Positions 1 through 11,707 are shown, counted from the first letter of the stretch. The stretch is 37,645 nucleotides of DNA from Candidatus Allofournierella excrementigallinarum (GCA_019119025.1 DWXV01000033.1:1-37645), one strand, 5' to 3'. A program made the numbers and translations. Notes: generated by a model from the letters alone, not told the origin.

Positions 1-2733
<2,733 letters not shown>

Positions 2734-2789
2734 TGGTAACTACACTCCTATTCCTCAAATGAGCTGCGCGTTTTTCGCGCGCTGGGGGA

Positions 2790-3578
2790 TCAATCGCTGA
2801 ATTTGATGCCCTCGAAGCCTTCGAACACCGACGAAGCGGGCGGGGTCTCGGGCTGAGGCGCGGCGGGACGGTTCTGGCCGGGCACAAAGGTCCGGGTGGG
2901 CTCCTCCTCCGGCTCCCCTGCGGCGGGCGCTTCCTCCTGAGCCTGCATGCCATACAAAGCGCTCAGGTCCGGGAAGCGGCTGATGGGGTCGTCCGGTTCC
3001 GGCACGGCATCGAAGGTTTGGCCAAAGGACTCGGCCTCCGCGGGGGTCTCCGGTTCTTCAGGCTCAGCCGCGGGTTCGGGCTCCACCGTTTCCTCCACGG
3101 GGGCGGGGGCCTCCTCTTCCGCCTCCTCCGGCTCGTCGCCGGGCAAAGTGCTCAGAGACTCGATGTGCTGCTTGTAGAGGCTCAGCACACTGTTTTTAAA
3201 CTGCGCCACTTCCGCCTTGACGCGCTCCAGCTCCAGCTGTTCTTCGCTCACCTGCTCCAGGGCGGCGCGGGTGATATCCTCGGACTTGATGCCCGCTTCC
3301 CGCAGAATGGACTCGGCTTTCTGCTTGGCTTCCTTTATGACGTTCTCGCCCATGCGCTGGGCGTTGAGCAGCGCGGTCTTGAGGTTATCCTCATCCTTGC
3401 GGTACTCCTCCACCTTCTGGGCCAGGATATACAGTTTTTTCTCGGCGCTCTCTTTTTCCGCCTGCAGCTGCTCCATCTGCTGGGCCAGCTGCTGCAGCAG
3501 CGCGTCCACGTCTTCGGGGCGGTAGCCGCGCATGACCTTGTCGAAGGTGACGGTGCGGATCTCCTGGGGTGAAATCAT
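2790..3578 (-). CDS. divIVA: DivIVA-family cell division/polarity protein
   Basis: 262 aa. DivIVA proteins bind negatively curved membrane at septa and poles and recruit division or sporulation partners. The N-terminal DivIVA domain is clear: MISPQEIRTVTFDKVMRGYR, then PEDVDALL, followed by a long coiled coil to about residue 145 rich in Gln, Glu and Lys. The C-terminal ~110 residues are a low-complexity Glu/Pro/Ala tail ending IKFSD, longer than in B. subtilis DivIVA (164 aa) and probably disordered. The ATG is preceded by AAAGGA at good spacing. It lies between ylmH (40 nt upstream) and ileS (56 nt downstream), the standard Bacillota division-cluster order. Family assignment is firm; the function of the acidic tail is unknown. 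Confidence 0.95.
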   Translation of the reverse strand: MISPQEIRTVTFDKVMRGYRPEDVDALLQQLAQQMEQLQAEKESAEKKLYILAQKVEEYRKDEDNLKTALLNAQRMGENVIKEAKQKAESILREAGIKSEDITRAALEQVSEEQLELERVKAEVAQFKNSVLSLYKQHIESLSTLPGDEPEEAEEEAPAPVEETVEPEPAAEPEEPETPAEAESFGQTFDAVPEPDDPISRFPDLSALYGMQAQEEAPAAGEPEEEPTRTFVPGQNRPAAPQPETPPASSVFEGFEGIKFSD

Positions 3579-3618
3579 TCAGATCATTCCTTTCGGCGAA
3601 AGTGGCGGCACAGTGCCG

Positions 3619-4416
3619 TCAGTATTGGAAATATTGAATAAACAACCGGTCTTTGCGGCTCTTGCCGCCCAGGGCCTCCAGCTTGAAGCGGCCCACGCCC
3701 CGCACGGTGAACACATCGCCTTCATACACAGCCGCATGGGCGCTGGTCACGGGGACGTGGTTTATCTCCAGCCTGCCGCCCCGCACAAGAGCCTCCGCCT
3801 GGCCGCGGCTGCAACGGAGCATGGCCGCCAGCACCGCGTCCGCCCGCAGGGAGGGGACGGTGGCGGTTTTGCTCGCCCGCCGGGCAGGCTGCACCGGCAG
3901 CTGCCCGTCAAATCGCTCGGCCCGGGCCGGCCAGCGGCCCACGCTGGTGAGTTCATCGCAGATGAGCGGCGCCACCCGCTCCAGCACAAAGGCATACGCG
4001 GTGCCGGGCGCGTCAGGGTCCGGCAGGATGTCGCCCACGCACTCCCGCTCAAGGCCGAGGCCCAGAACAGAGCCCAGGTAGTCCTTGTGGGCGGGCGCGC
4101 CGGGGCCCGCGCCTGCGCAACGGATCAAAACGCAACAAATCGGCGGTCCGCCCGAGGCGCCCGCCGGTTCGAGGCACAGCAGTTTGCGCTCAGCTGCAGG
4201 ATAGCCGCCCTCGAAGGCGGCCCAGGCGCAGCCGGCCTGGTTCATCGCGGCCTTGGCCAGACTTTGCTCCCGATCCGACAGAAAGCCGCTGTAACGGGCC
4301 ACGCCCCGGTTCTCTGCGATGCGGCAGAGGTCCTGGGCGCGGCGCATGACAAGGCGCTCCTGATCGTTCTGCGGCGGGATATAACCCCGCTGCCTCTCAT
4401 CAGAAGAATACGCCAT
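3619..4416 (-). CDS. ylmH: YlmH-type S4-domain RNA-binding protein
   Basis: 265 aa. YlmH-family proteins carry a C-terminal S4 RNA-binding domain; B. subtilis YlmH has been linked to rescue of stalled ribosomal complexes. Here the S4 domain spans about residues 185-250 (RADAVLAAMLRCSRGQAEAL, then a basic hairpin and VYEGDVFTVRG). The N-terminal region contains the family's FLSDREQ motif near residues 45-51. The ATG at 4416 overlaps the sepF stop by 17 nt and has no strong SD, so translation is probably coupled. An internal ATG at 4347, with AGGAG 9 nt upstream, is an alternative but would cut the first helix. Same operon as sepF and divIVA. Confidence 0.9.
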   Translation of the reverse strand: MAYSSDERQRGYIPPQNDQERLVMRRAQDLCRIAENRGVARYSGFLSDREQSLAKAAMNQAGCAWAAFEGGYPAAERKLLCLEPAGASGGPPICCVLIRCAGAGPGAPAHKDYLGSVLGLGLERECVGDILPDPDAPGTAYAFVLERVAPLICDELTSVGRWPARAERFDGQLPVQPARRASKTATVPSLRADAVLAAMLRCSRGQAEALVRGGRLEINHVPVTSAHAAVYEGDVFTVRGVGRFKLEALGGKSRKDRLFIQYFQY

Positions 4417-4837
4417 TGCTTTCTAACTCATCCAGTAGGTCCCCCATGATGTCAACATTGTAGGGGGTGATGATGAAGGTGCTGTTGGCCACCCGCTTCA
4501 TCTGGCCGTTGTTGGCGTAGGCCACGCCGGACAAAAAGTCCACCAGACGGCGGGAGACTTCCTTGTTGGTGCCTTCCAGGTTCAGCACCACAGTGCGCTT
4601 CGCGTTCAGGTGGTCGGCCACCGTGCTGGCGTCGTCAAAGCGTTCGGGCTTGACCAGGACCACCTGCAGCTGGGTGGTGGCGTTGATGTTGACCACCTTG
4701 TTCCGCTTGCCGGTGGGTTCGGGCTGATAGCCGTCGTCATCCGCAGCGCTGCGCTGGGGGAACATGTCTTCGTTGTCGTCGTAATAACCGTCGTCCTCTT
4801 CGTTCACACCAAGAAATCTTTTAAGCCCGTCGAGCAT
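4400..4837 (-). CDS. sepF: Cell division protein SepF
   Basis: 145 aa, the usual SepF length. SepF anchors FtsZ to the membrane through an N-terminal amphipathic helix and polymerises into rings. The chosen ATG (4837) gives MLDGLKRFLGVNEEDDGYYD, a typical amphipathic helix followed by an acidic linker, and has GGAAGGAG 8-9 nt upstream; a longer in-frame reading from 4885 lacks these features. The C-terminal globular domain runs from about residue 55 (LQVVLVKPERFDDA) and includes RTVVLNLEGTNKEVSRRLVD and DFLSGVAYA. It is the first gene of the sepF-ylmH-divIVA-ileS run. The usual neighbours ylmE and ylmG are absent; the upstream gene is an HlyD-like adaptor instead. Confidence 0.96.
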   Translation of the reverse strand: MLDGLKRFLGVNEEDDGYYDDNEDMFPQRSAADDDGYQPEPTGKRNKVVNINATTQLQVVLVKPERFDDASTVADHLNAKRTVVLNLEGTNKEVSRRLVDFLSGVAYANNGQMKRVANSTFIITPYNVDIMGDLLDELESNGVFF

Positions 4838-4902
4838 CGTTCCGTATCTCCTTCCGAAAATGATGAACGCTTCATTCAAAAACATATCACCAGTTAGTAT
4901 AT

Positions 4903-4931
4903 ATTATCGCTATTTTTAGTGTTTCTGTCAA
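4903..4931 (-). promoter_or_regulatory. Sigma-A type promoter for the sepF operon
   Basis: On the minus strand the -35 hexamer TTGACA (4926-4931, perfect) is separated by exactly 17 nt from GATAAT (4903-4908, 5 of 6 to TATAAT). It points to sepF, whose start is 66 nt downstream of the -10. This is the best consensus promoter in the window and suggests strong constitutive expression unless the overlapping dyad (4919-4942) binds a regulator. Confidence 0.8.
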
Positions 4932-4942
4932 CAAAGAAACAC
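4919..4942. repeat. 8-bp perfect dyad overlapping the sepF -35 box
   Basis: GTGTTTCT (4919-4926) and AGAAACAC (4935-4942) are perfect inverted copies 8 bp apart. Neither strand has a T-tract directly after the stem, so an intrinsic terminator is unlikely. The -35 box of the sepF promoter begins at the last base of one arm and fills part of the loop, the position expected of a repressor operator. Confidence 0.5.
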
Positions 4943-4957
4943 AACATTGCCTTATAT

Positions 4958-6163
4958 TCACAGGATTTTCCCGTCGTAGAGGTCGGTGCCCTCCACGATG
5001 ACCTCGTCGAACAGGCGCACCTCGTTTTCGGCGCCCACCTTGCCGCCTTCCGGCACAAGGATGTACTCGTCATTCTGGTAAAGCACGGTGATCTTGCGGA
5101 AGCGCGCCAGATTGCCGTATTTCACATAGACGCCCTTTTCGCCGTCCACGATGTTCAGCGCCTTGGCGCTGACCCGCACGCCCTTGAAGGACTCAAAGTC
5201 GATGCGGGCGGTGGCCGCTGCAAGGCTCAGCACGTCCGCGCCCACATATTCACAGCTGAGAACGAATTTTGCAAGGCCGGAGCCCTCATCCACCGTGACG
5301 CTCTCCACCGTGGCGGGCAGGACCTTTTCCGCCGCGCCGGGGAAGCTGATGTCTACACTGGCAACGCCCTCGAATTTTTCACTCTCCTCCGCGGTGCACA
5401 CGCCGTAGAAGTACCATTTATAATCGGTGACCAGTTTGCCCGCGCCGGAAACTTCACCCACGCCTGCGCCCTGCTGCAGGGCGTCGGCCATCTCCGCGGC
5501 GGACATGTTGTCCAGTTCGTCTTTGCTGTACAGCAGCATCTGGGCCGCATCCGCCGCCACAAAGTAGCCGCCGGTGGAAACGGTGACCGCCGCCGGGCTG
5601 CCGAGGTTTGCCTGCTGCACCGCCTGTTCCTGGGCGATCAGTTCCTTCGCGCCGGAAAAATCCCGGATCGCGCCGGTGGTGATCTGGAGCCGGTTCAACG
5701 CCAGAAGGTACTCATTGCTTTTGGATGAGATCTCCTCGTAATTCTGCCGGTCCAGGCCGTCCAGCAGGTCGTACAGCGCCGACTGGCGCTGGGTCAGCAG
5801 GACATCCACGTCGGTCCCCACGGTGTTTTCGCTGCGCTCCAGCAGTTCCAGCTGGGCGTCCAGTTCGGTGAGGGCGGCGCGGGCGCGGGCCTGGCTGGGG
5901 TCGGAATAGATCTCCGCCACCTGGGTGCCCATTGCCACACGCTCGCCGCTTTCAACGAGATACCCCATCTGCCCCTCGCCGGGCACCTCCGACTGCTCAA
6001 AGACGAGATACCCGCCGCAGGAAAGGCTGTCGGACATATCGTAAAGGATGGCCGTTTCGGTGCGGTAAGGCCGGTCCAGCACCGTGAAGATCTGCACTGC
6101 CAGATAGGCCGCGGCAAGGCCCAGCGCGGCGATGACGCCGTATTTGATGATCGAGCCTCTCAT
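4958..6163 (-). CDS. HlyD/membrane-fusion-like protein, orphan adaptor
   Basis: 401 aa. One N-terminal membrane anchor (about residues 6-26, hydrophobic, preceded by MRGSIIKY) leads to an extracytoplasmic region. Residues ~70-90 look like half of a biotinyl/lipoyl-like barrel (GYLVESGERVAMGTQVAEIY). A helical hairpin follows (ARAALTELDAQLELLE to about residue 165), and the C-terminal half is beta-rich and ends in EGTDLYDGKIL. This is the layout of HlyD/RND/ABC adaptor subunits, but no transporter ATPase, permease or outer-membrane partner is nearby. The ATG at 6163 has GGGGGAGAAGG upstream; a longer in-frame reading from 6277 lacks an SD and would overlap miaA. It sits between miaA (37 nt) and the sepF promoter, so a cell-envelope or division role is possible, but this is inference. 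Confidence 0.8.
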   Translation of the reverse strand: MRGSIIKYGVIAALGLAAAYLAVQIFTVLDRPYRTETAILYDMSDSLSCGGYLVFEQSEVPGEGQMGYLVESGERVAMGTQVAEIYSDPSQARARAALTELDAQLELLERSENTVGTDVDVLLTQRQSALYDLLDGLDRQNYEEISSKSNEYLLALNRLQITTGAIRDFSGAKELIAQEQAVQQANLGSPAAVTVSTGGYFVAADAAQMLLYSKDELDNMSAAEMADALQQGAGVGEVSGAGKLVTDYKWYFYGVCTAEESEKFEGVASVDISFPGAAEKVLPATVESVTVDEGSGLAKFVLSCEYVGADVLSLAAATARIDFESFKGVRVSAKALNIVDGEKGVYVKYGNLARFRKITVLYQNDEYILVPEGGKVGAENEVRLFDEVIVEGTDLYDGKIL

Positions 6164-6200
6164 GTCCTTCTCCCCCTTCCCCTCTTTGCGGCAGCGCCGC

Positions 6201-7124
6201 TCATAAACCGAAATGTTCGCGCACCATCTGCTCCGCGCGCCGCACCAGCCGTTCGTCGCCGGGGTCCAGCCACACAACGTTCGGCATCCGCCGGAACCAG
6301 GTCAGTTGGCGCTTGGCGTAGTTGCGGCTGGCCTGCTTGAGTTTGTCCGCGCAGGCGGCAAGGTCCGCCGTTCCCTCGAAATAAGGGAAAAACTCCTTAT
6401 AGCCGATGGCCTGGGCCGCCGTGCGGTAGCGCCCGCGGTTCTCGAACACCAGTTTCGCTTCTTCCAAAAGCCCCGCTTCCAGCATGCGGTCCACCCGGGC
6501 GTCGATGCGCTGGTAGAGCTGCGCGCGGTCCGAAGGCGCAAGGCAGAACATCAGCGAATCGAACGGCGGCGTTTCGGGCAGCGACTCCGCCCGCTGCCGG
6601 CTCATGGTCTTGCCGGTGGAATAATAGAGTTCCAGCGCGCGCACCACCCTGCCCACATTGTTGGGATGCACCGTGGCGGCGTAGTCCGGGTCCACGTCCG
6701 CCAGTGTTTGGTGCATGGCCTGCGGCCCGAGGGCCGCGGCCTCCCGCTCCAGCTTTTCCCGAAGCGCGGGGTCCGCCTTCTGCCGGGCAAAGCGCACGCC
6801 GTTCAAAAAGCTTTCGATGTAAAGGCCGGTGCCGCCCACCAGGATGGGCAGCCTGCCACGGGCGCAGATGGCCCGCACCTCCCGGTTCGCCGCTTCCACA
6901 AAATCCGCCACACTGAACGTCTCTTCCGGCGGCAGAAAATCCATCAGGTGATGGGGCACGCCCTGCATCTCTTCTTTGGTCGCCTTGGCGGTGCCCACGT
7001 CCAGCCCTTTGTAGATCTGCATGGAATCGGCGCAGACGACCTCCCCTTCAAGGCGTTTTGCCAGCTGGACCGAAAAAGCGGTCTTTCCGCTGGCGGTGGG
7101 GCCGCCCACGGCCACCACAGGCAT
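6201..7124 (-). CDS. miaA: tRNA dimethylallyltransferase MiaA
   Basis: Transfers a dimethylallyl group to N6 of A37 in tRNAs reading UNN codons, giving i6A37, the substrate of MiaB, also encoded in this window. The N-terminal P-loop is VGGPTASGKTAFSVQLAKRL, followed by DSMQIYKGLDVGTAK, a family signature. Also present are LVGGTGLYIES and the C-terminal QLTWFRRMPNVVWLD. From the ATG at 7124 the protein has 307 aa, close to the ~314 of B. subtilis MiaA. An in-frame TTG at 7142, inside the mutL end, is an alternative adding six residues, with AGGAG 13 nt upstream. The ATG lies one base after the mutL stop, so translational coupling is likely. Confidence 0.96.
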   Translation of the reverse strand: MPVVAVGGPTASGKTAFSVQLAKRLEGEVVCADSMQIYKGLDVGTAKATKEEMQGVPHHLMDFLPPEETFSVADFVEAANREVRAICARGRLPILVGGTGLYIESFLNGVRFARQKADPALREKLEREAAALGPQAMHQTLADVDPDYAATVHPNNVGRVVRALELYYSTGKTMSRQRAESLPETPPFDSLMFCLAPSDRAQLYQRIDARVDRMLEAGLLEEAKLVFENRGRYRTAAQAIGYKEFFPYFEGTADLAACADKLKQASRNYAKRQLTWFRRMPNVVWLDPGDERLVRRAEQMVREHFGL

Positions 7125-7125
7125 C

Positions 7126-9087
7126 TTATCCCAATCGGCCAAACTGCTTTTCCAGCTCCTTTTTGGTAAGTTTCAGCACCACCGGCCGGCCGTGGGGGCA
7201 GAAAGGCGGCACCTTTCCGTTCAGAATGTCCTGGGCCAGGGTCATCAGCTCCCGCCGGTCGGACTTATCCCCCGCCTTGATGGCGGCCTTGCAGGCGATG
7301 GAGTGCATCACCCACTGGGTCTTTTCGCTCACCGTCTCCCGGCTGCCCTGGGCAAGGCGGTCCGCCAGTTCACACAGAAGGCCTTCCACGTCGGCGACCG
7401 GCACATCCGCCGGCACTGCCCGCACCAGCATGGTGTTGCCGCCGAAGTCGTCCACCTGCACGCCCGCGTCGTTCAAAAGGGCGGCGTTTTCCAAAAGCGC
7501 CGCCTTTTCCGGGGCGGAAAGATTCACCGTGACCGGGGCCAGCAGAAGCTGGCTGCTGGCCGCGCCGTAACCGGCGGCCAGCTGCTCGTACAGGATGCGC
7601 TCGTGGGCGGCGTGCTTGTCAATGAGGCAGAGCGCATCCCCCCGCTGGGCGATGATGTAGGTTCTGAACGCTTCGCCAATGTATTCCAGAGGCTCCTCCT
7701 GCGGGGAGGGCGCGGCCTGCAGCCCGGCAGGATCCGCCTGCAGCTGCTCTTGGGCAGGCTCAGGGCGCAGCGGCGCAGGCTCCGCGGGCCGCGGCGCGGG
7801 CTGCAAAGAGGGCGCGGGGCCCAAAGGCAAAGGCTCCGAGCGCAGAGAGCCCTGCTGCACCGGGGAAGCGGTAAACGCCGGCCGCACAGTGGGCGCGGGG
7901 CGCTGCGAAGCGGATCCGCCGCCCCATCCGTCAAGCCCGGACACTGTGGCTGCCGGCCTTGTAGCAGTGGTGACCGGCGGCGCAGTGCGTGTAAGTGTCG
8001 GCTGCTTTACAGGCGTGGAAAGGTCCAGCTGTTCCACCTTCTGTGCCGGCTCTTCCAATTCTGGCTGTTTTGCAAAAGTGAAGTGCTGTTCCCCGCTGCC
8101 CGGCTGGGCCAGCGCCGACTTCACCGCGCGGTAGACCGCGTCGAACACGTCGCTTTCGCGGGAGAAGCGCACCTCGGTTTTTGCGGGATGCACATTCACG
8201 TCCACCAGCCGGGCAGGCATTTCCAGCGCCAGCACACAGCCGGGGAACTTGCCCTGCATCAGGGTTCCCCGATAGGCGTTTTCCAGCGCGGCCATCATGG
8301 TGCGGTTCTTGACGAAGCGCCCGTTGATGAAGAAGAACTGCATGCCGCGGCTGGCCCGGCAGGCGCGGGGCGGCGTGACAAGGCCGGACACCCGGTAGCC
8401 GCCGCTTTCCTCCTGCACCGGCAGAAGGTCCTTTGCAAAGTCCCGGCCAAGCACAGCGTAGACCGCGCTCTTGAGGTTTCCATCTCCCGGCGTTTTGTAA
8501 AGTTTTTTCCCTTCACGCGAAAAAGAAACAGAAACTTCCGGGTGGGAAAGGGCGGCGCGGATGACCGTCTCGCCCACGAACGCGCCTTCGCTGGCGTCCT
8601 TTTTCAAAAACTTCATCCGAGCGGGCGTGTTGTAGAACAGATCCCGCACGGTGATGGTGGTGCCCACCGGGCGCGCGCCTGGCTCCATGCCCAGTTCCTC
8701 GCCGCCTTCGATGCGGTAGCAGCAGGCGAATTCATCCGGTTCGGTGCGGGTGAGCACCTCCACGCGCGCCACGCTGGCAATGGAGGCCAGGGCCTCGCCC
8801 CGGAAGCCCAGGGTGTGGATGCTTTCCAGGTCCTGCTCGCAGGAAATTTTGCTGGTGGCGTGGCGGATGAAGGCGGTGGAGATGTACTCCGCCTCGATGC
8901 CGCTGCCGTTGTCGGTGACCTGGATGAGGGAAACTCCTCCCTTTTCAATGGCCACGCTCACCTGGGTGGCGCCTGCGTCGATGGCGTTTTCCAGCAGTTC
9001 CTTCACCACAGATGCGGGGCGCTCCACCACCTCGCCGGCGGCGATGAGCTCCGCGGTGTGCTTGTCCAGCACATGGATCACGGCCAT
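7126..9087 (-). CDS. mutL: DNA mismatch repair protein MutL
   Basis: 653 aa. MutL couples MutS mismatch recognition to strand removal. The N-terminal GHKL ATPase has ELLENAIDAGAT, VTDNGSGIE and LGFRGEALASIASVA. A Pro/Ala/Gln-rich linker spans roughly residues 350-465. The C-terminal domain keeps endonuclease motifs: LIDKHAAHERILYEQL (a DQHA-type motif with K for Q), SIACKAAIKAGD and FCPHGRPVV. It is therefore expected to be a nicking MutL, as in bacteria lacking MutH. The ATG at 9087 has AAAGGGGAG upstream. It follows mutS by 28 nt and precedes miaA with almost no gap. Confidence 0.97.
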   Translation of the reverse strand: MAVIHVLDKHTAELIAAGEVVERPASVVKELLENAIDAGATQVSVAIEKGGVSLIQVTDNGSGIEAEYISTAFIRHATSKISCEQDLESIHTLGFRGEALASIASVARVEVLTRTEPDEFACCYRIEGGEELGMEPGARPVGTTITVRDLFYNTPARMKFLKKDASEGAFVGETVIRAALSHPEVSVSFSREGKKLYKTPGDGNLKSAVYAVLGRDFAKDLLPVQEESGGYRVSGLVTPPRACRASRGMQFFFINGRFVKNRTMMAALENAYRGTLMQGKFPGCVLALEMPARLVDVNVHPAKTEVRFSRESDVFDAVYRAVKSALAQPGSGEQHFTFAKQPELEEPAQKVEQLDLSTPVKQPTLTRTAPPVTTATRPAATVSGLDGWGGGSASQRPAPTVRPAFTASPVQQGSLRSEPLPLGPAPSLQPAPRPAEPAPLRPEPAQEQLQADPAGLQAAPSPQEEPLEYIGEAFRTYIIAQRGDALCLIDKHAAHERILYEQLAAGYGAASSQLLLAPVTVNLSAPEKAALLENAALLNDAGVQVDDFGGNTMLVRAVPADVPVADVEGLLCELADRLAQGSRETVSEKTQWVMHSIACKAAIKAGDKSDRRELMTLAQDILNGKVPPFCPHGRPVVLKLTKKELEKQFGRLG

Positions 9088-9115
9088 GGGTCCGTCTCCC
9101 CTTTCCTAAGTAAAA

Positions 9116-11707
9116 TCAGTTGCCGAGGGTCTTTTTCAGTTCATAGAGGAAATTCAGCGCCTCGATGGGGGTCAGCGTCTCCACGTCCAGCGCGTTCAGC
9201 TTGTCCATCATTTCGCTGGGCACCGCAGGGCTGTTCATCGCCTCCAGCGCCTCAAAGTCCAGCTGGGTGACCCGCTTATTGCTCTGGCTGGCGGCATCCA
9301 GCGTCTTGAGCACCTGCTTGGCCCGCTCGGTGACCTCGTCAGGCAGGCCGGCCAGCTTTGCCACCTGGATGCCGTAGCTGTCGTCGGCGGGGCCGCGGAC
9401 GATGCGCCGCAGGAAGGTGATGTCATCGCCCCGCTTTTTCACGGCGATGTTGTAGTTCTTGACGCCGGGCAGTTGTTCTTCCAGCTCGGTGAGCTCGTGG
9501 TAATGGGTGGCGAACAGGGTCTTGCAGCCGATCTTGCCGGCGATGTGCTCCACCACCGCCCGCGCAATGCTCATGCCGTCGAAAGTGGAGGTGCCCCGGC
9601 CGATCTCGTCCAAAATCACCAGGCTCTTGCGGGTGGCATATTCCAAAATCTGGGCCACCTCGGTCATCTCCACCATGAAGGTGGACTGGCCCGCGGCCAG
9701 GTCGTCGGAAGCGCCCACGCGGGTGAAGATGGCGTCCACCACGCCCACGCGGCATTCCTTCGCGGGCACGAAGCTGCCGATCTGGGCCATCAGCGCAATC
9801 AGCGCGTTCTGGCGCATGTAGGTGGATTTGCCCGCCATGTTGGGGCCGGTGATGATGAGCAGGTTGTTTTCGCCGCAGTCCAGCGTGGTGTCGTTGGGCA
9901 CAAAGAGGCTGCCTTTGAGCATCCGCTCGATGACCGGGTGACGTCCCTCTCGGATGAGCAGTTCGCTGCCCTCCTCCACCGTGGGGCGGACGTAGTTGTT
10001 GTCCGCCGCCACCTGCGCCAGCGCGGTGAGCACATCCAGCTTTGCCACCGCAGCCGCGGTGGACTGGATGCGGCTGAGCTGAGCGGAGAGGTCAAACAGC
10101 AGCTCCTCGAACAGCTTGCGCTCCAGCGCCAGCAGACGCTCGCTGGCGCCCAGAATTTTGTTTTCGAGGTTTTTCAGGTCCTCGGTGATGTAGCGCTCGG
10201 CGTTTGCCAGCGTCTGCTTGCGCACGAAGTTCGCGGGCACCTGTCCGGTGAAGGACTTGCTGACCTCGATGTAGTAACCGAACACCCGGTTGAAGCCCAC
10301 CTTTAAGGTGCGGATGCCGGTCTCTTCCTTGAGCTTTGCCTCCATCTGGGACAAAAAGCCCCTGCCGCCGTGGACGATGTCCCGCAGTTCGTCCACCTCC
10401 GGCGAGAAACCCTCGCGGATGACGCCGCCGTCTTTCAAGGTGGAGGGGGCCTCCTCATCAATGGCCGCCACGATGCGGTCATGGATGTCGGTGAGCGGGT
10501 CGATCTGCACCGCCACCGCCTTGAGCTGCGGGCAGCCAAGCCCCTCGGCCAGCTGACGAAGCCGGGGCAGCTGGGCGCAGGTGGCAGCCAGCGCGTAGAC
10601 CTCTTTGGGGGTGGCGCTGCCGTAGACCGTGCGGGTCATCAAGCGCTCCATGTCAAAGATATGGCTCAGGGTCTCGATGACCTCGGCCCGCTGCACGCTG
10701 TCGCCAAACAGGGCCTGCACGCAGTCCAGCCGGTCGTTGATGGCCGGCGCGCTGACCAGCGGCTGCTCCAGCCAGCTGCGAAGCAGACGCTTGCCCATGG
10801 CGGTCTGGGTCTTGTCCAGCACCCAGAGCAGGGTGCCCCGCTTTTCCCTCCCGCGCATGGTCTGGGTCAGTTCCAGGTTGGCCCGGGTCACCGGGGAAAG
10901 CTGCATGTACTGGGCTTCGGCGTAGCTGACGACGGTCTTGAGCCGCTCCACACCGTGCTTCTGGGTGCGGCCCAGATAGGCCAGCAGGCCCGCCACTGCA
11001 AGCCCGGCAGGGCCGTCCTGCGCAAGGCCGCCGGAAGGCCAGCCCTCATCGCCGAACTGGGCCTGAAGCGTATCCTGGGCGCCGGCATAAGCCTCGTTTT
11101 CCATCAGTTCCACCGTGCAGGCCATGTGCTGTTTGATGTAGGCGGTGACTTCCTTCAAGGAGAGGGTCGCCTCGTTGAAAAGCACCTCGCTGGGGGTATA
11201 GCGGCAGAGTTCAGTGATGATCTGGCCGCTCACCGATGCGCCGCCCAGCTGGGTGGCATAGGTCTGGCCGGTGGAAACGTCGGCAAAACAGATGCCGGCC
11301 TTGTCCCCTTCCAAGTATATACTGCAGATGTAGTTGTTTTTGTCGTCCTGGAGCATGCTGCTCTCGATGACCGTGCCGGGGGTGATGACGCGGATGACGT
11401 CCCGTTTCACCAGCCCTTTGGCCAGGGCCGGGTCCTCCATCTGCTCGCAGATGGCCACCTTGTAGCCCTTGGCAATGAGCCGGGCCACATAGCTTTCATA
11501 GCTGTGGAAGGGCACGCCGCACATGGGCGCGCGCTCCGGCTGGCCGCAGTCCCGCCCGGTGAGGGTGAGCTCCAGCTCTTTGGATGCGAGGATCGCATCG
11601 TCATAGAACATCTCATAAAAATCGCCCAGCCGGAAGAACAGGATCTCGTCCTTGTGCTGCTGCTTGATCTCAAAATACTGGGCCATCATGGGGGAAAGTT
11701 CCGCCAT
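9116..11707 (-). CDS. mutS: DNA mismatch repair protein MutS
   Basis: 863 aa, the normal length for MutS1. It recognises mispairs and small loops and recruits MutL. The N-terminal mismatch-binding domain includes MMAQYFEIK and FFRLGDFYEMFYDDA, with the Phe-x-Glu wedge (FYEMF). The ATPase has Walker A GPNMAGKSTYMRQ, Walker B LVILDEIGRGTSTFDG and the sensor ATHYHELTELE. The C-terminus, ETLTPIEALNFLYELKKTL, is the conserved helical tail. The ATG at 11707 is preceded by AGGTGA at about 9 nt. It is first of the mutS-mutL-miaA run, 96 nt after the ylbF-like gene, with a GC-rich hairpin between them. Confidence 0.98.
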   Translation of the reverse strand: MAELSPMMAQYFEIKQQHKDEILFFRLGDFYEMFYDDAILASKELELTLTGRDCGQPERAPMCGVPFHSYESYVARLIAKGYKVAICEQMEDPALAKGLVKRDVIRVITPGTVIESSMLQDDKNNYICSIYLEGDKAGICFADVSTGQTYATQLGGASVSGQIITELCRYTPSEVLFNEATLSLKEVTAYIKQHMACTVELMENEAYAGAQDTLQAQFGDEGWPSGGLAQDGPAGLAVAGLLAYLGRTQKHGVERLKTVVSYAEAQYMQLSPVTRANLELTQTMRGREKRGTLLWVLDKTQTAMGKRLLRSWLEQPLVSAPAINDRLDCVQALFGDSVQRAEVIETLSHIFDMERLMTRTVYGSATPKEVYALAATCAQLPRLRQLAEGLGCPQLKAVAVQIDPLTDIHDRIVAAIDEEAPSTLKDGGVIREGFSPEVDELRDIVHGGRGFLSQMEAKLKEETGIRTLKVGFNRVFGYYIEVSKSFTGQVPANFVRKQTLANAERYITEDLKNLENKILGASERLLALERKLFEELLFDLSAQLSRIQSTAAAVAKLDVLTALAQVAADNNYVRPTVEEGSELLIREGRHPVIERMLKGSLFVPNDTTLDCGENNLLIITGPNMAGKSTYMRQNALIALMAQIGSFVPAKECRVGVVDAIFTRVGASDDLAAGQSTFMVEMTEVAQILEYATRKSLVILDEIGRGTSTFDGMSIARAVVEHIAGKIGCKTLFATHYHELTELEEQLPGVKNYNIAVKKRGDDITFLRRIVRGPADDSYGIQVAKLAGLPDEVTERAKQVLKTLDAASQSNKRVTQLDFEALEAMNSPAVPSEMMDKLNALDVETLTPIEALNFLYELKKTLGN

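Noticed and set aside
2734-2789. T-box riboswitch upstream of ileS
   Set aside because: The gap is only 56 nt and holds just a 5-bp hairpin; there is no room for stem I, the specifier loop or the T-box sequence.
7021-9270. A 749-codon plus-strand frame antisense to mutL and miaA
   Set aside because: Shadow frame; no domain, start or SD that competes with mutL.
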